NCBI RefSeq assembly: GCF_002836975.1
Contig: NZ_NIJK01000009.1
Coordinates: 26,162-90,161, forward strand
Reading direction: 5' to 3'
Origin: Shewanella indica
Lineage (GTDB): Bacteria > Pseudomonadota > Gammaproteobacteria > Enterobacterales > Shewanellaceae
Length of the DNA stretch: 64,000 nt
Position numbers and translations under genes: made by a program
Notes under the pieces: model-generated
Databases searched by the model: none
Told to the model about the DNA's origin: nothing
What the model saw: the letters and a program-made list of their open reading frames with translations, nothing else
Shown here: piece by piece, positions 35,259 to 45,350 of the stretch
How positions within the stretch are numbered: the first letter of the stretch is position 1
Layout: every line of letters begins with the position of its first letter

Positions 35259-36554
35259 TTACAGTGCCAGGAACAAACCGGCCAGAGTCGCACTCATCAA
35301 GTTAGCCAGAGAACCGGCAACCACAGCGCGCAGACCCAGTTTAGCCAGATCGTGACGACGATTTGGTGCCATGGCACCCAAACCGCCCAGCAGAATTGCG
35401 ATAGAAGACAAGTTAGCAAAGCCACACAGAGCGAAAGAGACAATCGCCATTGTACGCCCTGTCATTGGCGCCTGAGTTTCAGCCACACACATAGGCAACT
35501 CTTTAGTGACGTCAGCGGCAACTGTAGTACAAGCCATAGCAGCATCATGGATGTAGGGTGCAAAGTTCATGTAAGCCACAAACTCGTTGACCACTATCTT
35601 CTGACCGATGAAAGAACCTGCAATCATGGCTTCATTCCAAGGCACACCAATGAGGTAAGCCAGCGGCATGAAGATATAACCCAGGATCAGTTCCAAGGTC
35701 AGGTTTTCCATGCCGAACCAACCGCCGATACCACCAATGATACCGTTGATCATGGCAATCAAACCGATGAAGGCCAGCAGCATAGCACCAACGTTCAGCG
35801 CCAGGTGCATACCGGAAGAAGCACCGGCTGCAGCAGCGTCAAGCACGTTGGCTGGCTTGTCAGGATCGTCCGGCAGCTCATCCATGTCGTTCTTGGCAGT
35901 TTCTGTCTCTGGGTGCATCAATTTGGCCATCAACAAGCCACCTGGAGCGGCCATGAAAGATGCCGCAACCAGATACTGGATCGGTACACCCATCTGCGCG
36001 TAACCTGCCAGAACAGAACCCGCGATAGATGCCAGACCACCGACCATAATGGCAAACAGCTCAGATTGAGTCATGGTAGGAATGAAGGGACGAACCACCA
36101 GAGGTGCTTCGGTCTGACCCACGAAGATATTGGCAGTGGCAGACATAGACTCGGTACGGCTGGTACCCAGGGCCTTCTGCAAGGCGCCACCTATGATGCG
36201 GATAATCCACTGCATGATGCCCAGATAATAGAGCACAGCGATCAGAGAAGAGAAGAACACTATGATTGGCAGCACGTTTACTGCGAAGATAAAGCCGACC
36301 TTAAAGTTAGCCAAATCACCAAACAGGAAACCGATACCATTTTGTGCATAACCGATAACACTGGAAACAGCGTCGGAGATACTTTTCAGGATATCTTTAC
36401 CGACCGGCACATACAGCACAAAGCCACCGAAAGCGGCCTGAATCGCCAGTGCACCACCGACTGTTCTAAGATTGATTGCTTTCTTGTTGTTGGACAACAA
36501 GAAACCAATCGCGAGTAGGGTGACCACCCCTACCAAGCTCATAAGTATATTCAT
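35259..36554 (-). CDS. nupC: Concentrative nucleoside transporter NupC
   Basis: 431-residue inner-membrane cation/nucleoside symporter of the CNT family. It has about ten hydrophobic segments; signature stretches are VFVGQTEAPLVVRPF (about residue 145), GGLASIAGSVLAGYAQMG (about 175), and VVNEFVAYMNF and ALCGFANLSSIAILLGGLG in the C-terminal half, which form the nucleoside and ion site. Vibrio and Shewanella members use Na+. Lies upstream of the Tsx-like gene on the same strand with a hairpin between. Confidence 0.95.
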   Translation of the reverse strand: MNILMSLVGVVTLLAIGFLLSNNKKAINLRTVGGALAIQAAFGGFVLYVPVGKDILKSISDAVSSVIGYAQNGIGFLFGDLANFKVGFIFAVNVLPIIVFFSSLIAVLYYLGIMQWIIRIIGGALQKALGTSRTESMSATANIFVGQTEAPLVVRPFIPTMTQSELFAIMVGGLASIAGSVLAGYAQMGVPIQYLVAASFMAAPGGLLMAKLMHPETETAKNDMDELPDDPDKPANVLDAAAAGASSGMHLALNVGAMLLAFIGLIAMINGIIGGIGGWFGMENLTLELILGYIFMPLAYLIGVPWNEAMIAGSFIGQKIVVNEFVAYMNFAPYIHDAAMACTTVAADVTKELPMCVAETQAPMTGRTMAIVSFALCGFANLSSIAILLGGLGAMAPNRRHDLAKLGLRAVVAGSLANLMSATLAGLFLAL

Positions 36555-36695
36555 TAACCATCACCCTATTGTTAACGCTTTTTAATTATGTTGTTAACCA
36601 ACCTTTTTCCGAGCAAGATTATACCCGACCTCCGGGGCAAAATCGTCGTTTTGATCAAGTTTTTGAAGTTAATTTTCAAAAGTTTAGTCACCGCA

Positions 36696-36711
36696 TGTAA
36701 TGCGAGTTACA
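36696..36711. promoter_or_regulatory. 16-bp inverted repeat upstream of nupC
   Basis: TGTAATGCGAGTTACA, symmetric TGTAA-N6-TTACA. The spacing equals that of CRP sites (TGTGA-N6-TCACA) with one symmetric change. It is 142 bp upstream of nupC, just after the TatD-family gene. Confidence 0.4.
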
Positions 36712-36730
36712 CCTGTTCCATTAAAAAAAA

Positions 36731-37531
36731 CTAAAGCTCAAATAGTTGCATCAGATTCTGTTGGAGGTGTTCTGATATTAGAACATTGCTATTTTTCTGC
36801 AAATTCGCCATTTCGGCTATTATTTGTACCAGCGTCAGAGGGGTATTGCGCTTTTCCGGCAAGAAATGAGGTGCCATTGAGGGTGAATCCGTCTCGATCA
36901 AGAGCGCATCCAGAGGTAATTTGCTAACTGTGTCACGTAACTTTTTTGCGTTTTTATTCAGCAATAAGCCACCAATCCCCAATTTGAAACCCAGTTCCAG
37001 ATAAGCGATTGCTGTTTCGTAGGAGCCGTTGAATGCATGAACTACTCCGCCCCGCGGCAGTGAATACTGTTTCAGCATTCCCAAGAGTTCATTATGGGTC
37101 TTCACCGAATGCAATATCAGTGGCAGCTTCAACTCCGACGCCAAGGCCAACTGCCCATCAAGCACTCGGTATTGTAAATTCCAAGGGGCATGCGCCGGGT
37201 TATCTGGTGCGAGCTCTGCCTTGGGTTTATCCAAACCACACTCGCCAATTCCCACCATCAAAGAGTCATTCGCCGTTATGAGCTCGGTTCTCAGTGCGGC
37301 AAGGGATTGATCACATTCAATGAGGGTTTTCGGGCAATACCAGGGATGGATCCCCAAGGTATAAGGCAGTTGCAGTTGGTGAGCAATCGCTTTCTGTTTT
37401 GACCAATGTTCACGGCTAACACCGGGAATTATGGCCCCACCAATACCGGCAGCCTTCATCGCGGCTATGAGGGCTTGCCTGTCATGATCAAACTCACTGA
37501 AATCCAGATGAGCATGGGAGTCAAAGATCAT
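36731..37531 (-). CDS. yjjV: TatD-family metal-dependent hydrolase (YjjV type)
   Basis: 266-residue cytoplasmic metal-dependent (deoxyribo)nuclease-like protein. DSHAHLDF at residues 3-10 gives the first HxH ligands; VGIGECGLD about 90 the Glu; LILHSVKTHNELL the next His; GVVHAFNGSYETA another; and LIETDSPSMAPH the Asp. Position next to prfC and the deo/nup genes matches E. coli yjjV. The ATG at 37531 follows AAGGAA. It overlaps the small upstream ORF by 11 bp, which suggests coupling. Confidence 0.9.
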   Translation of the reverse strand: MIFDSHAHLDFSEFDHDRQALIAAMKAAGIGGAIIPGVSREHWSKQKAIAHQLQLPYTLGIHPWYCPKTLIECDQSLAALRTELITANDSLMVGIGECGLDKPKAELAPDNPAHAPWNLQYRVLDGQLALASELKLPLILHSVKTHNELLGMLKQYSLPRGGVVHAFNGSYETAIAYLELGFKLGIGGLLLNKNAKKLRDTVSKLPLDALLIETDSPSMAPHFLPEKRNTPLTLVQIIAEMANLQKNSNVLISEHLQQNLMQLFEL

Positions 37532-37697
37532 GTTGTTTTCCTTCTTTTTGTCCGTCTGCCAGAGGTTCTTCCTGCTCACGTTTCTTTAATGGCGGATCGC
37601 TGAGCCTTGGCATACAACAACGGCGACTATCTTCGGTTAACCCCAAGCTGTCGCAAAAACGGATGTAACTTTTCCAGCATTTTTGAATAAAAAACAT
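37521..37697 (-). CDS. Small conserved-looking ORF with a cysteine pair, unknown function
   Basis: 58 residues from ATG 37697 (65 from ATG 37718). An amphipathic start MFFIQKCWKSYIRFCDSLGL is followed by TEDSRRCCMPRLSDPPLKKR and a charged Lys/Glu/Gln tail. No signal or known domain that I can name with confidence; a similar Arg-Cys-Cys-x-Pro-Arg pattern occurs in small DUF5363-like proteins, from memory. Start choice favours GAGAG before 37697. The 11-bp overlap with yjjV and the position just after the prfC terminator support a real gene. Confidence 0.6.
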   Translation of the reverse strand: MFFIQKCWKSYIRFCDSLGLTEDSRRCCMPRLSDPPLKKREQEEPLADGQKEGKQHDL

Positions 37698-37730
37698 CAG
37701 AAGATCTCTCAACAACATCCCAATAAAAAA

Positions 37731-37748
37731 GGTGGAGCAAGCTCCACC
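37731..37748 (-). terminator. Intrinsic terminator of prfC
   Basis: Perfect GGTGGAGC / GCTCCACC stem with a 2-base centre, followed on the minus strand by TTTTTTATT. Lies 9 bp after the prfC stop. Confidence 0.93.
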
Positions 37749-37756
37749 TTTATGAT

Positions 37757-39340
37757 TTAGTGTTCCCGGGTCTTGGCAAACTCAATATCCGGATAGCGCT
37801 CCATGGATAAATTAAGATTAACCATGGTCGGAGCGATATAAGTCAGGTTATCACCGCCATCCAATGCCAGATTGGTGGAGCACTTACGTTGGAACTCTTC
37901 CAGCTTACGGGCATCATCACAGTAGACCCAACGCGCGGTTGCCACGTTTATAGCCTCATAGATGGCTTCCACGTTGTATTCCGATTTGAGTCTGGCGACC
38001 ACCACTTCGAACTGCAGTACCCCAACAGCCCCTACGATCAAATCATTGGTATCCAGAGGACGAAAAACCTGTACAGCCCCTTCTTCCGAGAGTTGCACCA
38101 GGCCTTTGAGCAGCTGTTTCTGCTTCAGCGGATCTTTAAGACGAATACGACGGAACATTTCCGGTGCAAAGTTGGGGATCCCGGAAAACTTCAACTCTTC
38201 ACCTTGGGTAAAGGTATCGCCAATCTGAATGGTGCCATGATTGTGCAAACCTATAATATCGCCGGCGTAAGCTTCGGCGGCGCGCTCACGGTCACCGGCC
38301 ATAAAAGTAACCGCATCTGAGATACTGATAGTTTTCCCTAAACGGACATGCTTCATCTTCATGCCCTGGGTATATTTACCGGAAACGATACGCATAAAGG
38401 CGATACGGTCTCTGTGTTTCGGATCCATGTTTGCCTGGATCTTGAATACGAAACCGGAAAACTTCTCTTCTCCGGCTTCGACCAGACGCTCGGTGGTCTG
38501 CCTAGGCATAGGTTTGGGAGCCCAAGCGGTCAAGCCATCGAGCATATGGTCGACCCCAAAGTTACCCAAGGCGGTACCGAAGAACACAGGTGTCAGCTCA
38601 CCACTCAAGAATAGTTCAAGATCAAATTCATTGGAGGCGCCGGTTACCAACTCCATCTCGTCACGTAGCTGCGTTGCAAGGTCGCTGCCAACGGCTTCAT
38701 CCAGCTCAGGGTTATCCAACCCTTTAACTATCCGCACTTCCTGAATGGTGTGACCGTGACCTGTCTGATACAGAATGGTTTCATCGCGGTGAATATGGTA
38801 AACGCCTTTGAAAGACTTACCACAACCTATGGGCCAACTGACCGGAGCACAGAGAATATCGAGCTCGTTTTCCACTTCATCGAGCAATTCCATCGGATCG
38901 CGGATATCCCGGTCAAGCTTGTTCATGAAGGTGACGATCGGGGTGTCACGCAGCCGAGTCACTTCCATCAACTTACGGGTTCTGTCCTCAACCCCTTTGG
39001 CAGCATCGATAACCATAAGGCAGGAGTCCACCGCTGTCAGGGTACGGTAGGTATCCTCAGAGAAGTCTTCGTGACCTGGGGTATCCAGCAGGTTGACCAA
39101 GCAGTCGTTGTAAGGAAACTGCATCACAGAAGTCGTGACCGAGATCCCCCGCTCCTTTTCCATCTCCATCCAGTCAGATTTCGCATGCTGAGACGAGCCA
39201 CGGCCTTTTACTGTACCGGCAGATTGAATGGCGCGGCCATGAAGCAAGACTTTTTCTGTGATGGTGGTTTTACCCGCATCCGGGTGAGAAATGATGGCGA
39301 AGGTGCGGCGCTTGTCCACTTCGACTTTAATACCTGACAT
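37757..39340 (-). CDS. prfC: Peptide chain release factor 3
   Basis: Translational GTPase that recycles RF1/RF2. 527 residues (E. coli 529). G1 [13 protein letters not shown] (about residue 17), G3 [14 protein letters not shown] (about 87), G4 TFMNKLDRD (about 140), then EF-G-like domains II and III. It is shorter than EF-G and lacks its domains IV-V. Flanked by its terminator and the nlpI region. Confidence 0.97.
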   Translation of the reverse strand: MSGIKVEVDKRRTFAIISHPDAGKTTITEKVLLHGRAIQSAGTVKGRGSSQHAKSDWMEMEKERGISVTTSVMQFPYNDCLVNLLDTPGHEDFSEDTYRTLTAVDSCLMVIDAAKGVEDRTRKLMEVTRLRDTPIVTFMNKLDRDIRDPMELLDEVENELDILCAPVSWPIGCGKSFKGVYHIHRDETILYQTGHGHTIQEVRIVKGLDNPELDEAVGSDLATQLRDEMELVTGASNEFDLELFLSGELTPVFFGTALGNFGVDHMLDGLTAWAPKPMPRQTTERLVEAGEEKFSGFVFKIQANMDPKHRDRIAFMRIVSGKYTQGMKMKHVRLGKTISISDAVTFMAGDRERAAEAYAGDIIGLHNHGTIQIGDTFTQGEELKFSGIPNFAPEMFRRIRLKDPLKQKQLLKGLVQLSEEGAVQVFRPLDTNDLIVGAVGVLQFEVVVARLKSEYNVEAIYEAINVATARWVYCDDARKLEEFQRKCSTNLALDGGDNLTYIAPTMVNLNLSMERYPDIEFAKTREH

Positions 39341-39395
39341 GTTCTTCCGTACACTTATGACGCTTGAAAAAGGCGCAAATTATAGCGCCTCACTC

Positions 39396-39417
39396 AGGCC
39401 TTGGCTAGGCAAGGCCT
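39396..39417 (-). other. Hairpin between nlpI and prfC
   Basis: Perfect 8-bp stem AGGCCTTG / CAAGGCCT, 22 bp after the nlpI stop on the minus strand. No T-run; possible 3'-end structure or part of the prfC leader. Confidence 0.4.
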
Positions 39418-39439
39418 TTGATTGTCAGATAAAGGTAGA

Positions 39440-40339
39440 TCAGTTAGCCGTCTGTTGCACAGGTTCCGGCGTTTGCTCCAGCAATGCCAGTTCCATTCGG
39501 GCATATCTGTGCTCGACAAAATCATAGATATTGGTGGCCAGTGCCAGGCGCAGATAATTAGCAGCCTTATCTTTATCGCCTTGTTCGGCCGCCACCTTAG
39601 CCAGATAAAAGTAGGTTTCACACAAGCGCTCTGCATACTCTTTGGGGTGAGTCAGGCCGCTCTTGGCCATGGCAAACACCCGAGATTCATCAACCGCTCC
39701 CAGGTAATAGTCGACCAACACTGTCGCCCAGGCATTGTCATCCAAACGGGTACGATTAAACTGCAACCTTGCCAGCGCTTCCTGGGGGGAGAGCTCATAT
39801 TCGATCAGATATAACCACAGCGCCCGGTAACCATCACTTTCATCCTTGAGATAAAAGCTTTCCATGTCTTTGGCAGCCAGCTGTTTGCGCTCGCCATAGT
39901 AAAGTGCAATACCACGATTGAGGAAGGCATAATCATATTCAGGAGACAACTCAAGAACCGCATCAAAGGCCTCATAAGCGCTCTCAAACTCCCCCTCCTG
40001 AGTGTAATAAATACCGAGGAAGTTATAGGCATCAGCTAAGTTGGGTTGCAGTTTCAACGCCTGATGAAAATCGATGCGAGCCAAGATCCTCAAGCCCACG
40101 CTGTCGTATATAACGCCGCGGTCATAATGAAAACGAGCCCGTTGCTCGGTAGTGAGTTCAGCCCTGGCCAGGATTTCATTAAGTTTTGCCAGAGTGACTT
40201 CCAACTTATAGTCCGGCAAAACAGGGGCAACCAACAATTCACTGTTGGCTTCAGACGCCGGCAGGGAAGCGCATCCCGAAGTCAGCAAACTGGCTCCGGC
40301 CAGTACAGAAAACACAGCGGCGCGCAGATTAAAACTCAT
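39440..40339 (-). CDS. nlpI: Lipoprotein NlpI with TPR repeats
   Basis: 299 residues from the ATG at 40339, chosen because AAGGA lies 8 bases upstream. Lipobox SLLTSGC puts the lipidated Cys near 23. Tetratricopeptide repeats follow (ARFHYDRGVIYDSVGL, ADAYNFLGIYYTQEGEFESAYEAFDAVL, YDYAFLNRGIALYYG). NlpI is an outer-membrane adaptor for envelope proteases and peptidoglycan hydrolases in E. coli. Its place directly downstream of pnp is the conserved pnp-nlpI order. Confidence 0.93.
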   Translation of the reverse strand: MSFNLRAAVFSVLAGASLLTSGCASLPASEANSELLVAPVLPDYKLEVTLAKLNEILARAELTTEQRARFHYDRGVIYDSVGLRILARIDFHQALKLQPNLADAYNFLGIYYTQEGEFESAYEAFDAVLELSPEYDYAFLNRGIALYYGERKQLAAKDMESFYLKDESDGYRALWLYLIEYELSPQEALARLQFNRTRLDDNAWATVLVDYYLGAVDESRVFAMAKSGLTHPKEYAERLCETYFYLAKVAAEQGDKDKAANYLRLALATNIYDFVEHRYARMELALLEQTPEPVQQTAN

Positions 40340-40450
40340 CCAATCCATCCTTTGTCATATCCCAATGCAGGCTCAATCATAGCAATACAGCCGTACCTAC
40401 GCTATCCGCCTGCGGTGGCAAATCCAAGATAATTTAAGTTTTAACCATAA

Positions 40451-40476
40451 AAAAGGAGACCCTAAGGTCTCCTTTT
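40451..40476 (-). terminator. Intrinsic terminator of pnp
   Basis: AAAAGGAGACC / GGTCTCCTTTT stem with a 4-base loop, 16 bp after the pnp stop, so nlpI may depend on readthrough or its own promoter. Confidence 0.88.
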
Positions 40477-40492
40477 CTCATGCAATGAAAGC

Positions 40493-42604
40493 TTACTCGG
40501 CAGCTTCTGGAGCGGCTTGTTGTGCTTCCTTGATAGACAGACGTACACGGCCCTGACGATCCACTTCCATTACCTTAACGGCAACTTCCTGATTCAGTTG
40601 CAGGTAGTCGGATACGTTGGCCACACGCTCTTCAGCGATTTGAGAGATGTGTACCAGACCATCTTTACCGGGCAGTATGTTAACGAAGGCACCGAAGTCA
40701 ACGATGCGGATAACTTTACCCTTGTAGATGCGACCCACTTCCACTTCAGAGGTGATCTCTTCAATGCGGCGGATAGCTTCCTTGGTGGCGTCGGCATTGC
40801 TTGAAGCAATCTTTACAGTGCCATCGTCTTCCAGCTCAATGGTAGTACCTGTCTCTTCGGTCAGCGCGCGGATAGTTGCACCGCCCTTACCTATCACTTC
40901 ACGGATCTTCTCAGGGTTGATCTTGATGGTAGTGATACGTGGAGCGTGGTCAGAGATATCGTCACGGGCAGAGCCAATGGCCTGGTCCATCACATTAAGG
41001 ATATGCACACGAGCACCATAGGCTTGCTGCAGTGCAATTTCCATGATCTCTTTGGTGATACCTTCAATCTTGATATCCATCTGCAGTGCGGTTACACCAT
41101 CACGGGTACCGGCCACTTTAAAGTCCATATCACCCAGATGATCTTCATCACCCAGAATGTCAGACAATACGACGAAATCATCACCTTCTTTCACCAAACC
41201 CATGGCGATACCGGCAACTGAAGTCTTGATAGGTACACCGGCATCCATCAGCGCCAGAGAAGTACCACACACAGACGCCATAGAGCTGGAGCCGTTGGAT
41301 TCAGTGATTTCAGATACTACGCGCACGCTGTATGGGAATTCTTCAGCAGAAGGCATTACGGCGTTGATACCACGCCATGCCAGCTTACCGTGACCGATTT
41401 CACGACGCTTGGGTGAACCCACCATGCCGGTTTCACCAACAGAGTATGGAGGGAAGTTATAGTGCAACATGAAGCGGTTGGTACGCTCGCCCATGATGGA
41501 GTCAATCTTCTGTGCATCACGCTCGGTACCCAGAGTACAGGTCACCAGAGCCTGAGTTTCACCACGGGTGAACAGGGCGCTACCGTGAGTACGTGGCAGC
41601 ACGCCGGCCATCACAGACAGGGCACGTACCATATCAGGCTCACGACCGTCGATACGAGGCATACCTTTGATGATACGACTACGAACCACTTTCTTCTCCA
41701 GGCTACCCAGCAGGCCGTCCAGCTCACGCTGATCCAGTTCAGGGTTTTCCTCGAGCAGCTTTTCAATAGCAGCTTTCTTGACTTCAACTACCGCATCGCG
41801 GCGCTCATGCTTGGCGATGATCTGGTAAGCGGCGGTAAGACCTTCCTCTGCCAGCGCCTTAACCTTGGCAACCAGCTCTTCATTGGCAACAGGAGCAGTC
41901 CAGTCCCAAGCAGGCTTACCGGCTTCGGCCTTGAGTTCATTGATGGCATTAACCACTACCTGCTGCTGCTCGTGACCGTATACCACGGCGCCCAGCATCA
42001 CTTCTTCAGGCAGGGCCTTGGCTTCAGATTCCACCATAAGCACGGCGCTCTGGGTACCGGCAACAACCAGATCCAGCTGGCTGTTTTCACGCTGCTCTGC
42101 ACCAGGGTTCAGCACATATTCGCCATTGATGTAACCGACACGTGCCGCACCCAGAGGACCATTGAATGGAATACCGGAAATAGCCAAAGCAGCAGAAGTA
42201 CCTATCATGGCCACGATGTCTGGTTCGATCTGTGGATCAACAGAAACCACAGTGATGATCACTTGAACTTCGTTGGTAAAACCATCAGGGAACAGTGGAC
42301 GGATAGGACGGTCAATCAGGCGGGCGATCAGTGTTTCATCTTCGGATGGTCGACCTTCACGCTTGAAGAAACCACCAGGGATCTTACCGGCTGCGTAAGT
42401 CTTTTCCTGATAGTTAACAGTCAGCGGGAAGAAGTCACGGCTTGGGTCTGCTTCTTTCTTGCCAACCACAGTCACCAGAACTGTAGTATCGCCCATGCTG
42501 GCCAGAACGGCTGCATCGGCTTGGCGTGCAATAACCCCTGTTTCCAGAGTGACTGTGTGTTGACCATACTCAAAACTTTTTACAATTGGATTCACTTGAC
42601 CCAT
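40493..42604 (-). CDS. pnp: Polynucleotide phosphorylase
   Basis: 3'-5' exoribonuclease using phosphate; degradosome component. 703 residues. Two RNase PH-like cores with an alpha-helical domain between; [18 protein letters not shown] and the [14 protein letters not shown] stretch are diagnostic. A KH domain ([21 protein letters not shown], about 560) and an S1 domain ([23 protein letters not shown], about 625) follow, with an acidic C-terminus. In E. coli it lies directly after rpsO; here a divergent GGDEF-EAL gene separates the two. Confidence 0.98.
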   Translation of the reverse strand: MGQVNPIVKSFEYGQHTVTLETGVIARQADAAVLASMGDTTVLVTVVGKKEADPSRDFFPLTVNYQEKTYAAGKIPGGFFKREGRPSEDETLIARLIDRPIRPLFPDGFTNEVQVIITVVSVDPQIEPDIVAMIGTSAALAISGIPFNGPLGAARVGYINGEYVLNPGAEQRENSQLDLVVAGTQSAVLMVESEAKALPEEVMLGAVVYGHEQQQVVVNAINELKAEAGKPAWDWTAPVANEELVAKVKALAEEGLTAAYQIIAKHERRDAVVEVKKAAIEKLLEENPELDQRELDGLLGSLEKKVVRSRIIKGMPRIDGREPDMVRALSVMAGVLPRTHGSALFTRGETQALVTCTLGTERDAQKIDSIMGERTNRFMLHYNFPPYSVGETGMVGSPKRREIGHGKLAWRGINAVMPSAEEFPYSVRVVSEITESNGSSSMASVCGTSLALMDAGVPIKTSVAGIAMGLVKEGDDFVVLSDILGDEDHLGDMDFKVAGTRDGVTALQMDIKIEGITKEIMEIALQQAYGARVHILNVMDQAIGSARDDISDHAPRITTIKINPEKIREVIGKGGATIRALTEETGTTIELEDDGTVKIASSNADATKEAIRRIEEITSEVEVGRIYKGKVIRIVDFGAFVNILPGKDGLVHISQIAEERVANVSDYLQLNQEVAVKVMEVDRQGRVRLSIKEAQQAAPEAAE

Positions 42605-42798
42605 TCCTTAATTTAATAACCTTGAATTTCGCGCGTAAGTATACTGCAAACCTCTAGAATAGATAAAGAGTGCCAGATGATGACAAAGACGCTTCTTTTT
42701 TCTAAAGTGGACTATATCAATCACATGTTGCTGCATTGCTACCGAATTGGACTAGCCTTGAATATAGAATTCGCCCCCATAATAGCAGGAAAAGGCAG

Positions 42799-44853
42799 AT
42801 GAATACCGCCAGGTTCAAGTCGCTCACCTGGAAGCAAACCAATCTGGTGGTTTTCACAGCTCTTTTCTTTGCCGTTGCTATTTTTATCATTGAAATTTTG
42901 ATTGTAGTGACCACAGAAAGGCAATCGTTGCTCAGTAGTCAACAAGAGTTACTCGACTCAGTTGAACAACCGGCCGCCAATGCGGTCTGGGCATTGGATG
43001 ACAATTTGGCGCGTCAGACAATGGAAGGCGTGATGAAAGTGGAGCATGTCGGTTCAGCCAGGATCACCCTGGATGACAACTCCCTATTCGTCAATCTCGG
43101 CAGCAGCCGTCCTGAGCCTTCTGATACTTTTGGACATTTGAGTCTCAAACTGTTTGGCGATCTCAAGCAGATATCAAGGCCACTGCAACGTCCTTTTTAT
43201 TTTGAAGGCGCGGAAAAAGAGCAACTGATAGGCACGCTGACCATCAATTATGATACCCGAGAGTTGACCCAAAGCCTGATCAGCCAACTGCAGTTCAGTT
43301 TTGCCGCCACCCTGGCCAGGGCGTTGTTTCTGACACTGGTGCTGTCCATAGTGTTCCACCGTTTCCTGACCCAACCCATCGCCCGGATCAGTGAAGCAAT
43401 AGACAAAATTGACCCTGAGTCACCGGATGAAAACATGCTGCCGGTATCAGCCAACCACAAAGATGACGAATTAGGACTGGTAACCTCCAAATTCAATCAG
43501 ATCCTTAAACAATTCAGCCAGACCCAAAGCAAGCTGCGCAAAATGGCGACCCGGGACCCTCTCACCGGCCTGCCCAACCGTACCTTGTTATTGGAAACTA
43601 TAGCCGTTGCCATTCAGCGTGCCCGGGTACATAAACGCAACTTCAGCCTGCTGTTTATCGACCTCGATAGATTCAAAAACGTCAACGACTCACTGGGGCA
43701 TGCGGTGGGTGACCAGTTTCTGGCAAGAATTGCCCGTATTCTGGAACGGGTGGTCGGAGACAAGGGAACTGTAGCCCGTCTCGGTGGGGATGAATTTGTG
43801 ATCCTGGCCGATGAGATTCAATCACCAACCCAGGCGGCCGACTTTGTAGACAAGCTGTTAATCCAGCTCAACACCCCGGTGCAACTCAATGAACATACCA
43901 TTCACCCGGCCGCATCCATAGGCATCTCCATCTATCCCGAAGATGGCCTGAGTGCCGAAGATCTTATTCGTCACGCCGATATCGCCATGTACAGCGCCAA
44001 GGCAGCCGGTTCTAACCAATGGGCCTTCTTCAAGCAGCAGATGACAGAGCGAGCGGCGGTAAGACTGCGCACCGAAGCCTCGCTGCACGATGCCATTCGC
44101 AACAACGAATTTCTGCTGCACTTTCAACCAAAAGTTAATATCGAGACCGGTGAACTGGTGGGGTGTGAGGCACTGATCCGCTGGCAAAAAGACGGCCGTT
44201 TGATAAGCCCCATGTCCTTTATTCCGGTTGCCGAAGAAACCGGGATCATCATTCCTATTGGCCGCTGGGTCATAGAGCAAAGCTGCCGGGTACTGCGGCG
44301 CTGGCAAAAACGCTATAATTTCAGTCCTCCAATCGCTGTCAATGTCGCTTCACAACAGTTTGCCGACGCCAGCCTGGTACCGGATATCAAACAGATGGCC
44401 CTGCGTTATCAAATAAGGCCCGAACTGTTGGAGGTGGAGATCACCGAGACCTCATTGATGAATGACATTGAGCTGGCGATCAGCAAGCTTGAACAGCTTA
44501 AATCGGCAGGCTTTGGTATTGCCGTCGACGACTTCGGCACGGGTTACTCATCCCTCTCTTACCTAAGACACCTACCAATCACCACCATGAAGATTGACCG
44601 CTGTTTTGTGACCGATCTTCCTCAAGAGAGCGCAATAGCTTCCACCATTCTGATGCTGGGGCGACAATTGGATCTGAAAATTGTCGCCGAAGGTATTGAG
44701 AACGAGCAGCAACTCGAATGGCTGAAGCAAAATCATTGCGCCATAGGTCAAGGCTTTTATTTCAGTCAGCCGCTGTCACTGGAGGAGTTTGAAGCTAAAT
44801 ACATAGCCCCCCATAATGCCAGGATCCTCAAATTGGATGGCCAACTGAGCTGA
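42799..44853 (+). CDS. Membrane GGDEF-EAL protein (c-di-GMP synthesis/turnover)
   Basis: 684 residues. TM1 about 17-39, periplasmic sensor about 40-165, TM2 about 175-195, HAMP-like linker, then GGDEF with an intact active site (RLGGDEFVI, GGDEF at 329-333) and EAL with EALIRW (457-459), NVASQQF, VEITETSL, DDFGTGYSSL, MKIDRCFV and VAEGIENE all present. Both domains look catalytically competent; phosphodiesterase activity with a regulatory GGDEF is a common outcome, but the net direction is unknown. AGGAAAAGG precedes the ATG. Inserted between rpsO and pnp in the opposite orientation. Confidence 0.92.
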   Translation: MNTARFKSLTWKQTNLVVFTALFFAVAIFIIEILIVVTTERQSLLSSQQELLDSVEQPAANAVWALDDNLARQTMEGVMKVEHVGSARITLDDNSLFVNLGSSRPEPSDTFGHLSLKLFGDLKQISRPLQRPFYFEGAEKEQLIGTLTINYDTRELTQSLISQLQFSFAATLARALFLTLVLSIVFHRFLTQPIARISEAIDKIDPESPDENMLPVSANHKDDELGLVTSKFNQILKQFSQTQSKLRKMATRDPLTGLPNRTLLLETIAVAIQRARVHKRNFSLLFIDLDRFKNVNDSLGHAVGDQFLARIARILERVVGDKGTVARLGGDEFVILADEIQSPTQAADFVDKLLIQLNTPVQLNEHTIHPAASIGISIYPEDGLSAEDLIRHADIAMYSAKAAGSNQWAFFKQQMTERAAVRLRTEASLHDAIRNNEFLLHFQPKVNIETGELVGCEALIRWQKDGRLISPMSFIPVAEETGIIIPIGRWVIEQSCRVLRRWQKRYNFSPPIAVNVASQQFADASLVPDIKQMALRYQIRPELLEVEITETSLMNDIELAISKLEQLKSAGFGIAVDDFGTGYSSLSYLRHLPITTMKIDRCFVTDLPQESAIASTILMLGRQLDLKIVAEGIENEQQLEWLKQNHCAIGQGFYFSQPLSLEEFEAKYIAPHNARILKLDGQLS

Positions 44854-44940
44854 GTTGTAATCAATAGGTTTTAGACGACTGACATTAAGTGAAAAGGGAC
44901 GAGCTAAAATACGCTTCCCCAAAATTGCAGACACAAAAAA

Positions 44941-44958
44941 AGGAGGCCTGGGCCTCCT
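44941..44958 (-). terminator. Intrinsic terminator of rpsO
   Basis: AGGAGGCC / GGCCTCCT stem with a 2-base centre, followed on the minus strand by a T-run (TTTTTTTGTG). 22 bp after the rpsO stop. Confidence 0.94.
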
Positions 44959-44980
44959 CTTCTTTTGGTACAGTTCGCGA

Positions 44981-45250
44981 TTAGCGACGCAGACCCAGCT
45001 TCTGGATCAGAGCGGTATAACGAGCAACGTCGGTACGCTTCAGGTAAGCCAGCAGCTTACGACGAGAACTAACCATACGCAGCAGACCACGACGTGAGTG
45101 GTGATCGTGAGTGTGTTCTTTAAAGTGGCCTTGCAGGTGGTTGATCTGAGCAGTCAACAGCGCAACCTGAACTTCAGTAGAACCGCTATCGTTTTCGCCA
45201 CGGCCGAACTCAGCCAGGATTTTCGCTTTCGCTTCAGTACTTAGTGACAT
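44981..45250 (-). CDS. rpsO: 30S ribosomal protein S15
   Basis: 89 residues from [19 protein letters not shown], exactly the family length. Characteristic [45 protein letters not shown] region that binds 16S rRNA. GGAGAG precedes the ATG; four further upstream codons are open. It carries its own promoter in the truB gap and a strong terminator, so it is both the last gene of the nusA operon and separately expressed. Confidence 0.99.
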   Translation of the reverse strand: MSLSTEAKAKILAEFGRGENDSGSTEVQVALLTAQINHLQGHFKEHTHDHHSRRGLLRMVSSRRKLLAYLKRTDVARYTALIQKLGLRR

Positions 45251-45314
45251 GTGTCTCTCCAAAATAGTCTTGATAGTTTCCCCAGCCGATCACTAACTCA
45301 GCCAAGGGCGCGAC

Positions 45315-45343
45315 ATAATAACCCCAAGGGCTGTAGATCGCAA
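45315..45343 (-). promoter_or_regulatory. Probable sigma70 promoter of rpsO
   Basis: On the minus strand TTGCGA (-35, 45338-45343), a 17-bp spacer, then TATTAT (-10, 45315-45320), in the truB-rpsO gap and 65 bp before rpsO. Confidence 0.6.
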
Positions 45344-45350
45344 GTCAAGC

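Noticed and set aside
35352..36518. 388-codon open frame opposite nupC
   Set aside because: His/Cys/Gln-rich translation typical of the complement of a membrane protein gene.
41462..42616. 384-codon open frame opposite pnp
   Set aside because: Shadow of pnp with no recognisable domain or start signals.
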